A stretch of 64,000 nucleotides of DNA from NCBI RefSeq assembly GCF_025147485.1, contig NZ_CP102263.1, forward strand, positions 2,183,501 to 2,247,500, written 5' to 3'. The notes under the pieces are model-generated. The model was not told the origin of the DNA, made no database searches, and worked only from the letters and a program-made list of their open reading frames with translations. The position numbers were made by a program, and so were the translations under genes. Source of the DNA: Bacteroides uniformis (GTDB lineage: Bacteria > Bacteroidota > Bacteroidia > Bacteroidales > Bacteroidaceae). Positions 15,214 through 24,526 of this stretch are shown here, piece by piece (position 1 is the stretch's first letter; the number at the start of each line of letters is the position of its first letter).

Positions 15214-16440
15214 TTATCTATGCAAACGTTGGTAGCATAAGTAGTACTTTTTTACTTTCTTGGCCAGAAGAGAGATATTGAGCATATCCGATGCTTCGGC
15301 AATATTCTTGATGCTGCCGTCGTTGTAGAGGATGTCAATACTGTCATCTGCCTCGTCGTACATATTCTTCTCGATGCTGGGGGTAGAGATGAAATATCTC
15401 GCTTCGGAGAGAGGGATGTTCAGTTGTTCACTGATTTGCAAAGTTAGTTCTTTTTTCCGTTCCTCACTAATAGGTTCGGTAGAAATCTCGACTTTGAAGA
15501 TGTTTCGGTTAATCATGCCGGCGCTCAGGGTGGACAAAACCTTGTCCGAATGGCGGCTCCATACCTTGAGGGCAGTCCAGATGTCATTATCGTCCAACTG
15601 AATGAAATTCTCCAAACATTCGGGATTGTTGTAGAATGCCTCCCGGCTGATGTCGTTGTATAGAAAGAATTTCAAGGCGGGTGAGGCAAAGAGGTCTATG
15701 CCGCGGCTTGCCAGTTCCTTGGCGCGGAGCAGGGTGCTAATCAGCATTTTCTCGTAGGCAACGGAGGTTTTGTGCAGATAGACTTGCCAGTACATCAGGC
15801 GGCGGGCGGTGAGGAAGTTCTCAATAGAATAGATGCCTTTGGACTCTACTACCAGGTGGTCATCCTTTACATCCAGCATCTTGATAATGCGGGCGGAGCC
15901 AATGTTGCCTTCGGTCACTCCGGTATAGAAGCTGTCGCGGCGCAGGTAGTCCAGGCGGTCCATATCCAGTTGCCCGCTTACCAGTTGGTGCAGGAAGCGC
16001 TTGGGGTATTCATCCTTGAAAATTTGAATGGCGAGTGTCAACTGTCCGTTCATTTCCTTGTTGATACGTTCCATCAGCATCAAGGAGATGTCTTCGTGGG
16101 AGACGCCCTGCACGATGGTATTTTCCAGTACGTGGGAGAAGGGGCCGTGGCCGATGTCGTGCATCAGGATAGCGGCTTCCACAGCTTCGGCTTCGCTGTC
16201 GAAGATAAAGTTTCCTTTGGTGGCAAGTTGCTGGATGGCCTCACTCATCAGGTAGAAGGCTCCCAAAGAGTGTTGGAACCGTGTATGCTGCGCACCGGGA
16301 TATACGACAGAGGACAACCCCAGTTGCTTGATACGGTTTAGACGTTGCAAAAGAGGATGTCGTACAACATCGTACAACAACCCCTTTGGTATGTTGATGA
16401 ACCCGAAGACAGGGTCGTTGATAATCTTTCTTTCGAACAT
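15214..16440 (-). CDS. HD-domain phosphohydrolase
   Basis: A 408-residue protein of the HD superfamily (dGTPase/SAMHD-like branch). Metal ligands are seen in QHTRFQHSLGAF, then the HD pair LMHDIGHGPFSHVLE, then QLDMDRLDYLRRD. Such proteins hydrolyse phosphate esters, often deoxynucleoside triphosphates, but the substrate cannot be read from sequence. The C-terminal 120 residues form a conserved Bacteroidetes extension. It begins 6 bases after pyrF ends and is clearly in the same transcript as pyrF and prfA. Confidence 0.88.
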   Translation of the reverse strand: MFERKIINDPVFGFINIPKGLLYDVVRHPLLQRLNRIKQLGLSSVVYPGAQHTRFQHSLGAFYLMSEAIQQLATKGNFIFDSEAEAVEAAILMHDIGHGPFSHVLENTIVQGVSHEDISLMLMERINKEMNGQLTLAIQIFKDEYPKRFLHQLVSGQLDMDRLDYLRRDSFYTGVTEGNIGSARIIKMLDVKDDHLVVESKGIYSIENFLTARRLMYWQVYLHKTSVAYEKMLISTLLRAKELASRGIDLFASPALKFFLYNDISREAFYNNPECLENFIQLDDNDIWTALKVWSRHSDKVLSTLSAGMINRNIFKVEISTEPISEERKKELTLQISEQLNIPLSEARYFISTPSIEKNMYDEADDSIDILYNDGSIKNIAEASDMLNISLLAKKVKKYYLCYQRLHR

Positions 16441-16446
16441 TAAGCG

Positions 16447-17277
16447 TTAGTCGTTAATCACTTTTTTCAACTCTTCCGCCATCTGTGCCTGCACTTTTTG
16501 GGCTGCTTTTCGGCTGGCGGCGGCGAAGTTCTCTGTCTTGTCCACGTAGATGATGCCACGGCTGGAGTTGACAATCAGGCCGCAAGTCTTGTTCATGCCA
16601 TACTTGCAGACTTCTTCCAGGGAGCCGCCTTGTGCGCCTACGCCGGGAACCAATAGGAAGTGTTCGGGAACAATCTTGCGGATATCTTCGAAGGCGCGGC
16701 CTTGTGTGGCGCCTACTACGTACATCATCTGTTCGTCACTGGCCCACTCCTGGGATTTGCGGAGCACTTTTTCGAAGAGGCGTTCGCCGTTGGTGTCTTC
16801 CGTCAGCTGGAAGTCGTGCGAGCCTTTGTTGCTGGTCAACGCAAGCAGGATTACCCATTTGCCTTCGTACGTAAGGAACGGGGTCACACTGTCTTCGCCC
16901 ATGTAGGGAGCTACGGTTACGGAATCTATATCCAGCTCTTCGAAGAAGGTACGGGCATACATGGCAGAGGTGTTCCCGATGTCACCGCGTTTGGCGTCGG
17001 CGATGATGAATTGGTCGGGATAGTTCTGCTTGATGTAGTTTACGGTTTTCTCGAAAGCTATCCAGCCTTTCACGCCCATGCTCTCATAAAATGCCAGATT
17101 GGGCTTGTAGGCGATGCAGAGGTCGGCAGTAGCGTCGATGATGGCTTTGTTGAAAGCGAATATAGGGTCTTCCTCTTTCAGAAGATGTTCGGGTATTTTC
17201 TTGATGTCGGTGTCAAGACCTACGCAAAGGAATGACTTCTTGCGCTTGATGTTCTCGAATAATTGCTGTTTGTTCAT
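16447..17277 (-). CDS. pyrF: Orotidine 5'-phosphate decarboxylase PyrF
   Basis: Last step of UMP synthesis, decarboxylation of OMP. The 276-residue protein is the longer subfamily 2 form, with [13 protein letters not shown] at the start and the active-site cluster [15 protein letters not shown] carrying the Asp-Lys-Asp charges. [12 protein letters not shown] binds the phosphate. It lies between prfA and the HD gene with 34- and 6-base gaps. Confidence 0.96.
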   Translation of the reverse strand: MNKQQLFENIKRKKSFLCVGLDTDIKKIPEHLLKEEDPIFAFNKAIIDATADLCIAYKPNLAFYESMGVKGWIAFEKTVNYIKQNYPDQFIIADAKRGDIGNTSAMYARTFFEELDIDSVTVAPYMGEDSVTPFLTYEGKWVILLALTSNKGSHDFQLTEDTNGERLFEKVLRKSQEWASDEQMMYVVGATQGRAFEDIRKIVPEHFLLVPGVGAQGGSLEEVCKYGMNKTCGLIVNSSRGIIYVDKTENFAAASRKAAQKVQAQMAEELKKVIND

Positions 17278-17311
17278 ATTATTTTTTAGTTACGGGTTAC
17301 TTATCACTGCC

Positions 17312-18424
17312 TTACAGTTCGCTCTCTTTCAGTCTTTCTGCATTTTCCGCCACAATCAGGTGGTCGATGCAGTCTTGGATGTCTCCGTCCATGAAGGCGG
17401 CGAGATTGTAGATGGTGTAGTTGATGCGGTGGTCCGTGATGCGTCCTTGCGGATAGTTGTAGGTGCGTATCTTGGCGGAGCGGTCGCCAGTGCTGACCAT
17501 CGTCTTACGCTTGGAGGCGATGTCGTCGATGTACTTCTGGTGTTCCTTGTCGTAGATGAAGGTACGCAAGCGCGAGAGGGCGCGTTCCTTGTTCTTGGGC
17601 TGGTCGCGCGTCTCGGTACATTCGATGAGGATTTCTTCGACTATGCCTGTGTTGGGATTCTTCCAGTTGTAGCGCAGGCGCACGCCGGATTCCACCTTGT
17701 TCACGTTCTGACCGCCGGCACCACCGCTTCGGAAGGTGTCCCACTTGATTTCACCTTCGTTGATAACTACGTCGAACTCTTCGGCTTCGGGAAGCACGGC
17801 TACGCTGGCAGCTGAGGTGTGTACCCGTCCTTGCGTTTCTGTGGCCGGTACGCGCTGCACGCGGTGCACGCCCGATTCATATTTCAGTGTGCCGTATACA
17901 TTGTCGCCCGTCACGGAGCAGACAATTTCCTTGAAACCGCCGGCTGCACCTTCGTTGGCGCTGGATATCTCCATTCTCCATCCCTTGGATTCGCAGTACT
18001 TGGTGTACATGCGGAAGAGGTCGCCGGCAAAGATTGCCGCTTCGTCACCACCCGTGCCGCCACGAATTTCGAGGATGGCATTACGGCCATCCTGCGGGTC
18101 GGCGGGGACGAGCAGCAGCTTTATCTGCTCTTCCAGTTCCGGTTGGCGGGTTTGGCAGGCATCCAGCTCTTCGCGTGCCATTTCCCGCATTTCCTGGTCT
18201 GTTTCGTTGGCGATAATTTCTTTGGCTTCTTCTATGCCGCCCAGTACTTGCATGTACTCTTTGCGGGCATTCATCAGGTCGCCCAGTTCTTTATATTCTT
18301 TGGTGAGCTTGACGTAACGCTTCTGGTCCGCAATCACTGCCGGGTCTGTAATCAAGGTCGACACTTCTTCGAAGCGGGCGACAAGCCCTTCCAGCTTTTC
18401 GAGTATGGTATTGTTGTCTGCCAT
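17312..18424 (-). CDS. prfA: Peptide chain release factor 1
   Basis: RF1 ends translation at UAA and UAG. The 370-residue protein shows the GGQ peptidyl-hydrolysis motif in RSGGAGGQNVNKVES and the stop-codon-reading PAT tripeptide in HRVQRVPATETQGRVH, which marks RF1 rather than RF2. The N-terminal helical domain and C-terminal DHRINYTIYNL region are complete. It is separated from purM by 4 bases. Confidence 0.97.
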   Translation of the reverse strand: MADNNTILEKLEGLVARFEEVSTLITDPAVIADQKRYVKLTKEYKELGDLMNARKEYMQVLGGIEEAKEIIANETDQEMREMAREELDACQTRQPELEEQIKLLLVPADPQDGRNAILEIRGGTGGDEAAIFAGDLFRMYTKYCESKGWRMEISSANEGAAGGFKEIVCSVTGDNVYGTLKYESGVHRVQRVPATETQGRVHTSAASVAVLPEAEEFDVVINEGEIKWDTFRSGGAGGQNVNKVESGVRLRYNWKNPNTGIVEEILIECTETRDQPKNKERALSRLRTFIYDKEHQKYIDDIASKRKTMVSTGDRSAKIRTYNYPQGRITDHRINYTIYNLAAFMDGDIQDCIDHLIVAENAERLKESEL

Positions 18425-18428
18425 ATAT

Positions 18429-19598
18429 TTAATACTTGAACTCTCCGAATTCGCTCTTGATAATCAGTTCTTTCTTGTCGCTTTCTTCCACGCGGCCTAC
18501 AATCTGTGCATCGATGTTGAAACTCTTCGAAATAGCAATCACCTCTTCTGCATGTTCGGGAGAGAGGTACACTTCCAGGCGATGCCCCATATTGAACACC
18601 TTGTACATTTCGCTCCAGTCCGTATCGCTCTGCTCCTTGATGGTCTTGAACAACGGTGGAACGGGGAAGAGATTGTCTTTGATGACACGGCAGTTGTCTC
18701 CCACAAAGTGCAGTACCTTGGTTTGTGCGCCGCCCGAGCAGTGTACCATACCGTGGATTTGGGGACGGAGCGCATCGAGCAGTTTCTTAACTACCGGTGC
18801 GTAGGTGCGGGTGGGGGAAAGTACCAGCTTTCCTGCATCCAGCGGACTGTCTTCGACACTGTCTGTCAGTTTTAGCTTGCCACTGTATACCAGTTCTTCG
18901 GGTACAGCCTTGTCATAGCTTTCAGGGTATTTCTCTGCCAGGTATTTGGAGAATACATCGTGGCGTGCGCTGGTCAGTCCGTTACTGCCCATACCGCCAT
19001 TGTATTCTTTCTCATAAGTAGCCTTTCCGTAAGATGCCAGACCTACAATCACATCGCCCGGACGGATATTGGCATTGTCTATAACATCTGAGCGCTTCAT
19101 GCGGCAGGTCACTGTCGAGTCTACGATAATGGTACGTACAAGGTCGCCCACATCGGCTGTTTCGCCACCGGTGGCATAAACGCCTACTCCCATTTCGCGG
19201 AGTTCGGCAAGCAGTTCATCCGTACCGTTGATGATGGCTGAGATTACTTCGCCGGGGATGAGCAGTTTATTACGTCCGATGGTAGAGGATACCAGAATGT
19301 TGTCTACCGCACCCACACAAAGCAGGTCGTCGATGTTCATAATCAGTGCATCTTGTGCAATGCCTTTCCACACACCCAGGTCGCCGGTTTCCTTCCAGTA
19401 CATATAGGCAAGACTGGACTTGGTGCCTGCTCCATCGGCATGCATAATGTTGCAATACTCCGGGTCACCGCCCAAAATGTCGGGGATAATTTTGCAGAAA
19501 GCCTGCGGGAAAATACCTTTGTCGATATTCTTGATGGCGTTGTGCACATCTTCCTTTGATGCGCTGACGCCTCGCATCATGTATCGTTGATTACTCAT
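18429..19598 (-). CDS. purM: Phosphoribosylformylglycinamidine cyclo-ligase (AIR synthase) PurM
   Basis: PurM closes the imidazole ring in purine synthesis. The 389-residue protein begins MSNQRYMMRGVSASKEDVHN and has the ATP/substrate segments HADGAGTKSSLAYMYW, DALIMNIDDLLCVGA and GGETADVGDLVRT. It belongs to the somewhat longer Bacteroidetes branch. It is the first gene of the leftward purM-prfA-pyrF-HD-lpx block and has a consensus promoter just upstream. Confidence 0.92.
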   Translation of the reverse strand: MSNQRYMMRGVSASKEDVHNAIKNIDKGIFPQAFCKIIPDILGGDPEYCNIMHADGAGTKSSLAYMYWKETGDLGVWKGIAQDALIMNIDDLLCVGAVDNILVSSTIGRNKLLIPGEVISAIINGTDELLAELREMGVGVYATGGETADVGDLVRTIIVDSTVTCRMKRSDVIDNANIRPGDVIVGLASYGKATYEKEYNGGMGSNGLTSARHDVFSKYLAEKYPESYDKAVPEELVYSGKLKLTDSVEDSPLDAGKLVLSPTRTYAPVVKKLLDALRPQIHGMVHCSGGAQTKVLHFVGDNCRVIKDNLFPVPPLFKTIKEQSDTDWSEMYKVFNMGHRLEVYLSPEHAEEVIAISKSFNIDAQIVGRVEESDKKELIIKSEFGEFKY

Positions 19599-19627
19599 GA
19601 GATAATAGGTTTGTTCAATTGAATGTG

Positions 19628-19658
19628 CAAAGATACATCTAATCTTCTACAACACAAA
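19628..19658 (-). promoter_or_regulatory. Consensus Bacteroides promoter for purM
   Basis: On the minus strand a TTTG -33 box (19658-19655) is followed after 19 bases by TATCTTTG (19635-19628), a full match to the sigma-ABfr consensus. Transcription would begin about 20-25 bases before the purM ATG at 19598. The -33 box overlaps an arm of the lemA terminator. Confidence 0.75.
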
Positions 19659-19693
19659 GCGAGGCACAAAGTTTCTCGCCTTTGTGCCTCGCT
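19658..19693 (-). terminator. Perfect 14-bp hairpin between lemA and purM
   Basis: AGCGAGGCACAAAG (19658-19671) and CTTTGTGCCTCGCT (19680-19693) form a perfect stem with an 8-base loop, 18 bases past the lemA stop. On the minus strand the stem is followed by TTTGTGTTG. It should end the long obg-to-lemA transcript before the purM promoter. Confidence 0.75.
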
Positions 19694-19710
19694 ATAGAGT
19701 TGTGTATTTA

Positions 19711-20301
19711 TCAGAATTGTACCTGGGGAGCTTGTTCCGCTCCTTCTGCCGCTTCGAAATAAGCTCGTTTCTCAAAACCGAAGAGACCGGCAAGGATATT
19801 CTTGGGGAAACGGCGAATGGCTGTATTGAAGTTCTTGGCTGCATTGTTGAAGTTGGTACGTGCTACGTTGATACGGTTTTCCGTACCTTCCAGCTGTGCC
19901 TGCAGTTCCAGGAAATTCTGATTTGCTTTCAAGTCCGGATAGTTTTCTGTGATGGCAAGCAATTTACCGAGGGCGGAAGTCACCGCACCTTGTGCTTTCT
20001 GATATTCAGCCAGCTTTTCCGGAGTAAGGTCTGCCGCATCCACTTTGATTTGAGTGGCTTTGCTGCGGGCTTCTACTACACCTTCCAGTGTTTCCTTCTC
20101 GTGCGTGGCATATCCTTTCACGGTATTCACCAAGTTCGGAATCAGGTCGGCACGGCGTTGGTATTGGGTTTCTACGTTCGACCATTGTCCGCTGACATTT
20201 TCGTCCATGGTTACGAGTCCGTTATAGCCGGTTACACCCCAAATGGCGAGAAGAGCTATAACAACGATAATGATAATGGTTGATTTCTTCATACTTTTCA
20301 T
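19711..20301 (-). CDS. lemA: LemA family protein
   Basis: A 196-residue protein with one N-terminal membrane anchor (STIIIIVVIALLAIWGV) and a helical, coiled-coil-rich periplasmic body: MDENVSGQWSNVETQYQRRADLIPNLVNTV is the family signature. LemA proteins occur with TPM-domain proteins, as here with the neighbour upstream, and are linked to envelope stress or proteolysis, but no activity is proven. A start at 20292 (MKKSTIII) is equally possible. Confidence 0.9.
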   Translation of the reverse strand: MKSMKKSTIIIIVVIALLAIWGVTGYNGLVTMDENVSGQWSNVETQYQRRADLIPNLVNTVKGYATHEKETLEGVVEARSKATQIKVDAADLTPEKLAEYQKAQGAVTSALGKLLAITENYPDLKANQNFLELQAQLEGTENRINVARTNFNNAAKNFNTAIRRFPKNILAGLFGFEKRAYFEAAEGAEQAPQVQF

Positions 20302-20463
20302 TTTTAGGCCTCACCTCCGATTCCTCTCCGATAGAGAGAGGGGAGGAGGGGAAGGCAGTTATTAATCATTTAATTATATTCTATGTAAACGTTTTATTTT
20401 CTTCCAGTATCCTCGAAGGTGTGTCAAAACGGTTGATGGCACACAGATGACACATCCTCGGCG

Positions 20464-21372
20464 TTAGAACCGGGAACCGGCTCCACCGCCACCTCCCATA
20501 CCGCCTCCGAAGCTACCACCGCTGAAGCCTCCTCCGCCACTTCCGCCGAAGAGACCTCCACCACCGAAGATGACCGGACCACCTCCGCCTCCTCCCCGGT
20601 AATTTTCATCGTATGACTGCTGGCGGCGCACTACTTTATGTCCGCAATTGCGGCAGGTGTAGGTCACATCTTCCGTTTTCACTCCATTGCGGCGTGAGAT
20701 GAGTATGCTGCTGCTACGTTGCAATTTATGTTGTCCGCAGTTGGGGCATTTGTTGGCAGCGCGTTGGGCAAGGATGCCTATAATAGATGCCACTGCGAGG
20801 AAACCGATAAGCCCCAGTAGGATACCTCCTACGGAGAGGTCATCCTCCTCTTCCGTGTCATTCACCATAGTGCCGTCAAGACGTGAACAGACTGCCTTTA
20901 CACCCGCTACCATTCCAGCATCCCAATTACCGTCTTTCAGATAGGGAATCATGTATTTGGTCTGTATACGTTTGCAGATGGCATCAGGAAGGTCCCCTTC
21001 TAAACCGTATCCCGTATAAAACTGGATGCAGCGTTGGTCGGTTACCAGCAGAATGACCAAACCGTTGTTTTTTTCTTTTTTCCCTACTCCCCATTCATTG
21101 AGCAGCTGGTGTGAGAAATCAAAACAGTCTTCTTGTCCGATGGACGGGACAACGGCAACTACCGTTTCAATGCCAGTTTGCTGCTCCAATGCATAGAGCA
21201 TACGGTCTATATTGTCACATGCCTCCGTGGATAGGATTCCGGCTGGGTTGCACACATAGCGTGTCTTGTCCTGAAGGTGTACTTTAGGAATATTCTTAGT
21301 GGTGTAGACTTCTTGTGCCTGCAAGGATAAGAGCAGGCATAAGAAGAATGTTATGGAAATAAATCGTCTCAT
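20464..21372 (-). CDS. TPM-domain protein (YgcG family)
   Basis: A 302-residue envelope protein. The start at 21372 gives a clean signal peptide (MRRFISITFFLCLLLSLQAQ); the in-frame ATG at 21411 adds unlikely residues. Next come the TPM domain (about residues 35-165, LVTDQRCIQFYTGYGLEGDLPD), a membrane helix, a four-cysteine zinc ribbon (CPNCGQHKL...CRNCGHKV) and a glycine-rich tail ending GGAGSRF. Pairing with lemA is conserved. Function is probably envelope maintenance; not established. Confidence 0.85.
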   Translation of the reverse strand: MRRFISITFFLCLLLSLQAQEVYTTKNIPKVHLQDKTRYVCNPAGILSTEACDNIDRMLYALEQQTGIETVVAVVPSIGQEDCFDFSHQLLNEWGVGKKEKNNGLVILLVTDQRCIQFYTGYGLEGDLPDAICKRIQTKYMIPYLKDGNWDAGMVAGVKAVCSRLDGTMVNDTEEEDDLSVGGILLGLIGFLAVASIIGILAQRAANKCPNCGQHKLQRSSSILISRRNGVKTEDVTYTCRNCGHKVVRRQQSYDENYRGGGGGGPVIFGGGGLFGGSGGGGFSGGSFGGGMGGGGGAGSRF

Positions 21373-21412
21373 ACTACCAATATTTGTTGCGGCGAAGATA
21401 GGTAAAATCACA

Positions 21413-22408
21413 TCAATGTATGTATTTTCCTACGAATTTCTTTACATGTTCGGTGTATTCCTGCGGATAATCCTTGTAAGACATAGCATGCGTGGCACCG
21501 GGCACAATCCATAATTCTTTGGGTTCGGGCTTGGCTTCGTAGAGGGGATAGACCATCCACGTCGGCACAAAGGTGTCGGCATCGCCGTGGATGAAGAGCA
21601 TCGGCAAAGTACATTTCTTTACTTGCTCCAAAGCAGAGGCTTCCAGGAAGTCCCATCCGTACTCTTGCCGGCAGAGCCAGTTTGCTGTATGCAGAAGAGG
21701 GAAGGCGGGCAGGTTGAACTGTGCTTTCAGTTCTCCGCGAAACTCGTCCCATACGCTTGTGTAGCCGCAGTCTTCTACGAAACACTTGATGAAAGGCTGT
21801 TGGTATTGACCATGCTCCACTTCGCCGGATACCATCATGGTGGTGGCGGCTCCCATGGAGATACCGTGCACTACCATCTCTGTGCTGCGGGATGCTACGC
21901 TGTCTGTATGGCGGCGCCCGAAGAGTTCGTCGGCGGTTTCGGTCCATTGCAGTACGTCAAGCCGGTCTTTCCAGCCCATCTGTGCATGGTTTCCCTCGCT
22001 CATCCCGTGCCCGTAGAGGTCGGGCAGCAAGATGTTGAAGTCCATCTCCTTGTTGTACAGATAGCCTATCATCAGCATGCGCACGGCATTATCTGTATAT
22101 CCGTGTACGATGACTGCTGTTTTTGGGGTGGGGTGGGTGGCGGCAACGTAGAGTGCGTGTAGCGTCTCTCCATGGTCGTTCTCAATGTAGAAGTCCTTCA
22201 ATGCTCCTACGGTCACCAAACTGTCTACCCACGGTTGCAGTTCGGGATATTGCTCGAACATGAAGTTGTAGGATTCGGCAATGTTGCGACTGCGTGTGAT
22301 AAGGCCTTCGGGTTTCAGAGCATGCCCCAGCATATAGTACCCTCCGCACAGTACTACGGTGCAGAGGGCAGCCAGACCGAGAATCGAATATTTTATGGTT
22401 TTCTTCAT
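21413..22408 (-). CDS. Alpha/beta hydrolase
   Basis: A 331-residue serine hydrolase with an N-terminal membrane anchor or uncleaved signal (YSILGLAALCTVVLCGGYYML). The nucleophile elbow is GISMGAATTM, the acid is likely in HGDADTFVP and the histidine in GATHAMSY; AVIVHGYTDN supplies the oxyanion region. It resembles BAAT/peptidase S9-type Bacteroides hydrolases of unknown substrate. Its start overlaps the aroE stop by 1 base. Confidence 0.85.
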   Translation of the reverse strand: MKKTIKYSILGLAALCTVVLCGGYYMLGHALKPEGLITRSRNIAESYNFMFEQYPELQPWVDSLVTVGALKDFYIENDHGETLHALYVAATHPTPKTAVIVHGYTDNAVRMLMIGYLYNKEMDFNILLPDLYGHGMSEGNHAQMGWKDRLDVLQWTETADELFGRRHTDSVASRSTEMVVHGISMGAATTMMVSGEVEHGQYQQPFIKCFVEDCGYTSVWDEFRGELKAQFNLPAFPLLHTANWLCRQEYGWDFLEASALEQVKKCTLPMLFIHGDADTFVPTWMVYPLYEAKPEPKELWIVPGATHAMSYKDYPQEYTEHVKKFVGKYIH

Positions 22409-23154
22409 TATTTATTCCAAATTTCCCATGCAGCAAAGGCTTGCAGCAGTAACATTTCCAGACCGTTCTTAGTGACGGCTCCTTGTGCCTGGCCTTTCTT
22501 CATGAAAAGGGTTTCGTTTGGATTATATAACAAATCATAGAGCAAATGGTTGGGAGTCAGTAGTTCGTAAGGAATATTGGGACAGAAATCCACTTTGGGA
22601 TACATGCCTACTGGGGTACAGTTGACAATCACTGTGTACTCTTGCATGATTTCCGGTGTCAGTTCTTCGTATGTGAGGTATTTATCCTCTTTCTTGGCGC
22701 GTGATACGAAGGAACTTTTTATACCCAGGTTCTCCAGCCCGCGATATACGGCTTTCGATGCACCGCCGGTACCCAAAATCAGGGCTTTCTTGTGTTGTGG
22801 TTGCAAAAGTGGTTCTATGGATTGTGTAAATCCTATGATGTCGGAGTTGTAGCCAACCAGTTTCACTTTGCCTTTGGAAAGGCGGATAATCTTAATGACA
22901 TTGACGGCGCCTATCTTGGCTGTGTCTTTGTCCAGTTCGTCCAGGTAGGGGATGACTTGCTCCTTGTAAGGGATAGTCACATTCAGTCCACAGAGGTTGG
23001 GATTTTCCTCGATAACTTCCATGAAATCCTCGATACGTGGAATTTCGAAATTTACATATTCTGCATCAATATTTTCTGCCTTGAATTTCTCATTGAAATA
23101 TCCGATAGAAAAGGAATGTTTCAACGGGTAACCTATTAAACCGTATTTCTGCAT
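22408..23154 (-). CDS. aroE: Shikimate dehydrogenase AroE
   Basis: NADPH-dependent reduction of 3-dehydroshikimate in chorismate synthesis. The 248-residue protein starts MQKYGLIGYPLKHSFSIGYFN with the substrate-binding serines, NVTIPYKEQVIP carries the catalytic lysine, LGTGGASKAVYRGL is the nucleotide loop, and NCTPVGMYP follows. Length fits the short Bacteroidetes form. Confidence 0.95.
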   Translation of the reverse strand: MQKYGLIGYPLKHSFSIGYFNEKFKAENIDAEYVNFEIPRIEDFMEVIEENPNLCGLNVTIPYKEQVIPYLDELDKDTAKIGAVNVIKIIRLSKGKVKLVGYNSDIIGFTQSIEPLLQPQHKKALILGTGGASKAVYRGLENLGIKSSFVSRAKKEDKYLTYEELTPEIMQEYTVIVNCTPVGMYPKVDFCPNIPYELLTPNHLLYDLLYNPNETLFMKKGQAQGAVTKNGLEMLLLQAFAAWEIWNK

Positions 23155-23202
23155 AATATTTTAGTTATTGATTGAACTATATTCGTTTGTTTATGGAGTA
23201 CA

Positions 23203-23757
23203 TTATTGGTCGGAAGTAGTTGAGGAGGTGATTACCGGTTCTTTGATGATAACAAAACCTCCGAATTGCAATCCGTTATCTTTTCCGTTCAAACAGAACT
23301 TTCTGTCGAATACGGGTTTATTTTTTGATTTCCAGATCAGTTTGCTAGAGAAGGTGATGACGTCTTGAGTACCATCGTTCCAGTCTATTATCACTTTTTC
23401 GTTATCGAATGTATCGTCGCCATTGAATTCTCCAAAAGTGAGAAAGTATTTGCCAGTTTCAAATTTCATTGTTTGCAGACCGTTGAAGTGTGCAAGGTAA
23501 GCTTTGGTTTGGCTTATTGGAACGTCCTTTTCATATATTTTTCCATTATAGATTGCCTTGATTCCTTGCTTGGCAATGTTGCCGGGAGTTTCAGGATTCA
23601 ACAAATCATTACCTTGAGCATCTTGTACTGCGATATGCAGTTCGATAGGAGCAAAATCCCATATCATATCATCACTTCCCGAATCATCGCAAGCTGTGAA
23701 ACCGGCAACGCAAAGGAGGGTAATAAATAATAAATAGAGGGTGTGTGTAGCTTTCAT
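23203..23757 (-). CDS. Lipoprotein of unknown function
   Basis: A 184-residue protein with a lipoprotein signal (LLFITLLCVAGFTAC, acylated Cys at residue 23) followed by an acidic DDSGSDD stretch of the kind that directs Bacteroides lipoproteins to the cell surface. The remainder is beta-rich (IWDFAPIELHIAVQDAQG) and ends ITSSTTSDQ. I do not recognise a characterised family. It sits between aroE and ubiE in the same direction. Confidence 0.75.
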   Translation of the reverse strand: MKATHTLYLLFITLLCVAGFTACDDSGSDDMIWDFAPIELHIAVQDAQGNDLLNPETPGNIAKQGIKAIYNGKIYEKDVPISQTKAYLAHFNGLQTMKFETGKYFLTFGEFNGDDTFDNEKVIIDWNDGTQDVITFSSKLIWKSKNKPVFDRKFCLNGKDNGLQFGGFVIIKEPVITSSTTSDQ

Positions 23758-23788
23758 AAGGTCTCTTTTTTATATAAGTTTCTTCTTT

Positions 23789-24526
23789 TTATTTAGTTGC
23801 CACATAAAGTGTACATATCCCGAAAGTCAGCCGCTTGAAGTGCACTTCGCTGAAGCCTGCCTTGCGGATTACCTCCTGCATCACTTCTCCCTGCGGGAAG
23901 GCGCGAATACTTTCCGGTAGATAGGTGTAGGCGCTGTTGTCTTTCGAAATACATTTACCGAGCAGGGGGATGACAACTTTGGAGTAGATGGTGAACAACT
24001 GTTTCATCGGGAAGCGGTCTGGTGTGGAGAGCTCCAGTATGACGAGATGTCCGCCGGTCTTTAGTACGCGGCACATCTCGGACAGTCCCTTGTCCAGCCC
24101 TTCGAAGTTGCGGATGCCGAACGCTACGGTCACGGCGTCGAAGCTTTCGTCGGCAAACGAGAGGGAGGTGCAGTCCTCCCGGACAAATGAAATCTTGTTC
24201 GAGAGGTGCGCCTGCTTTACTTTTTCACGTCCCACGTTCATCATGCCTTCCGAGATGTCGGTGCCAATCAGGCTATCGGGTTGCAGTTCGCGGCATGCAA
24301 GGATGGCGAAATCGCCGGTGCCGGTAGCTACGTCCATAATACGCCGGGGGCGGAAAGGACGTAGGTACTTGATTGCTTTCCTACGCCAGCTGCGGTCGAT
24401 GCCCATGGATAGGGTGTGATTCAGCTTGTCGTAGGCAGGAGCGATGTTGTCGAACATTTCTTCCACTTGTTCGCTCTTCTTGCCGTCATTACCGTAGGGC
24501 TTGATGTGTTCTTGGGGATAGTCCAT
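23789..24526 (-). CDS. ubiE: Demethylmenaquinone methyltransferase
   Basis: C-methylation in the last step of menaquinone synthesis (MenG/UbiE). The 245-residue protein has the family start [21 protein letters not shown], the SAM-binding [13 protein letters not shown], and [21 protein letters not shown]. Its start abuts the purC stop directly. Confidence 0.96.
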   Translation of the reverse strand: MDYPQEHIKPYGNDGKKSEQVEEMFDNIAPAYDKLNHTLSMGIDRSWRRKAIKYLRPFRPRRIMDVATGTGDFAILACRELQPDSLIGTDISEGMMNVGREKVKQAHLSNKISFVREDCTSLSFADESFDAVTVAFGIRNFEGLDKGLSEMCRVLKTGGHLVILELSTPDRFPMKQLFTIYSKVVIPLLGKCISKDNSAYTYLPESIRAFPQGEVMQEVIRKAGFSEVHFKRLTFGICTLYVATK

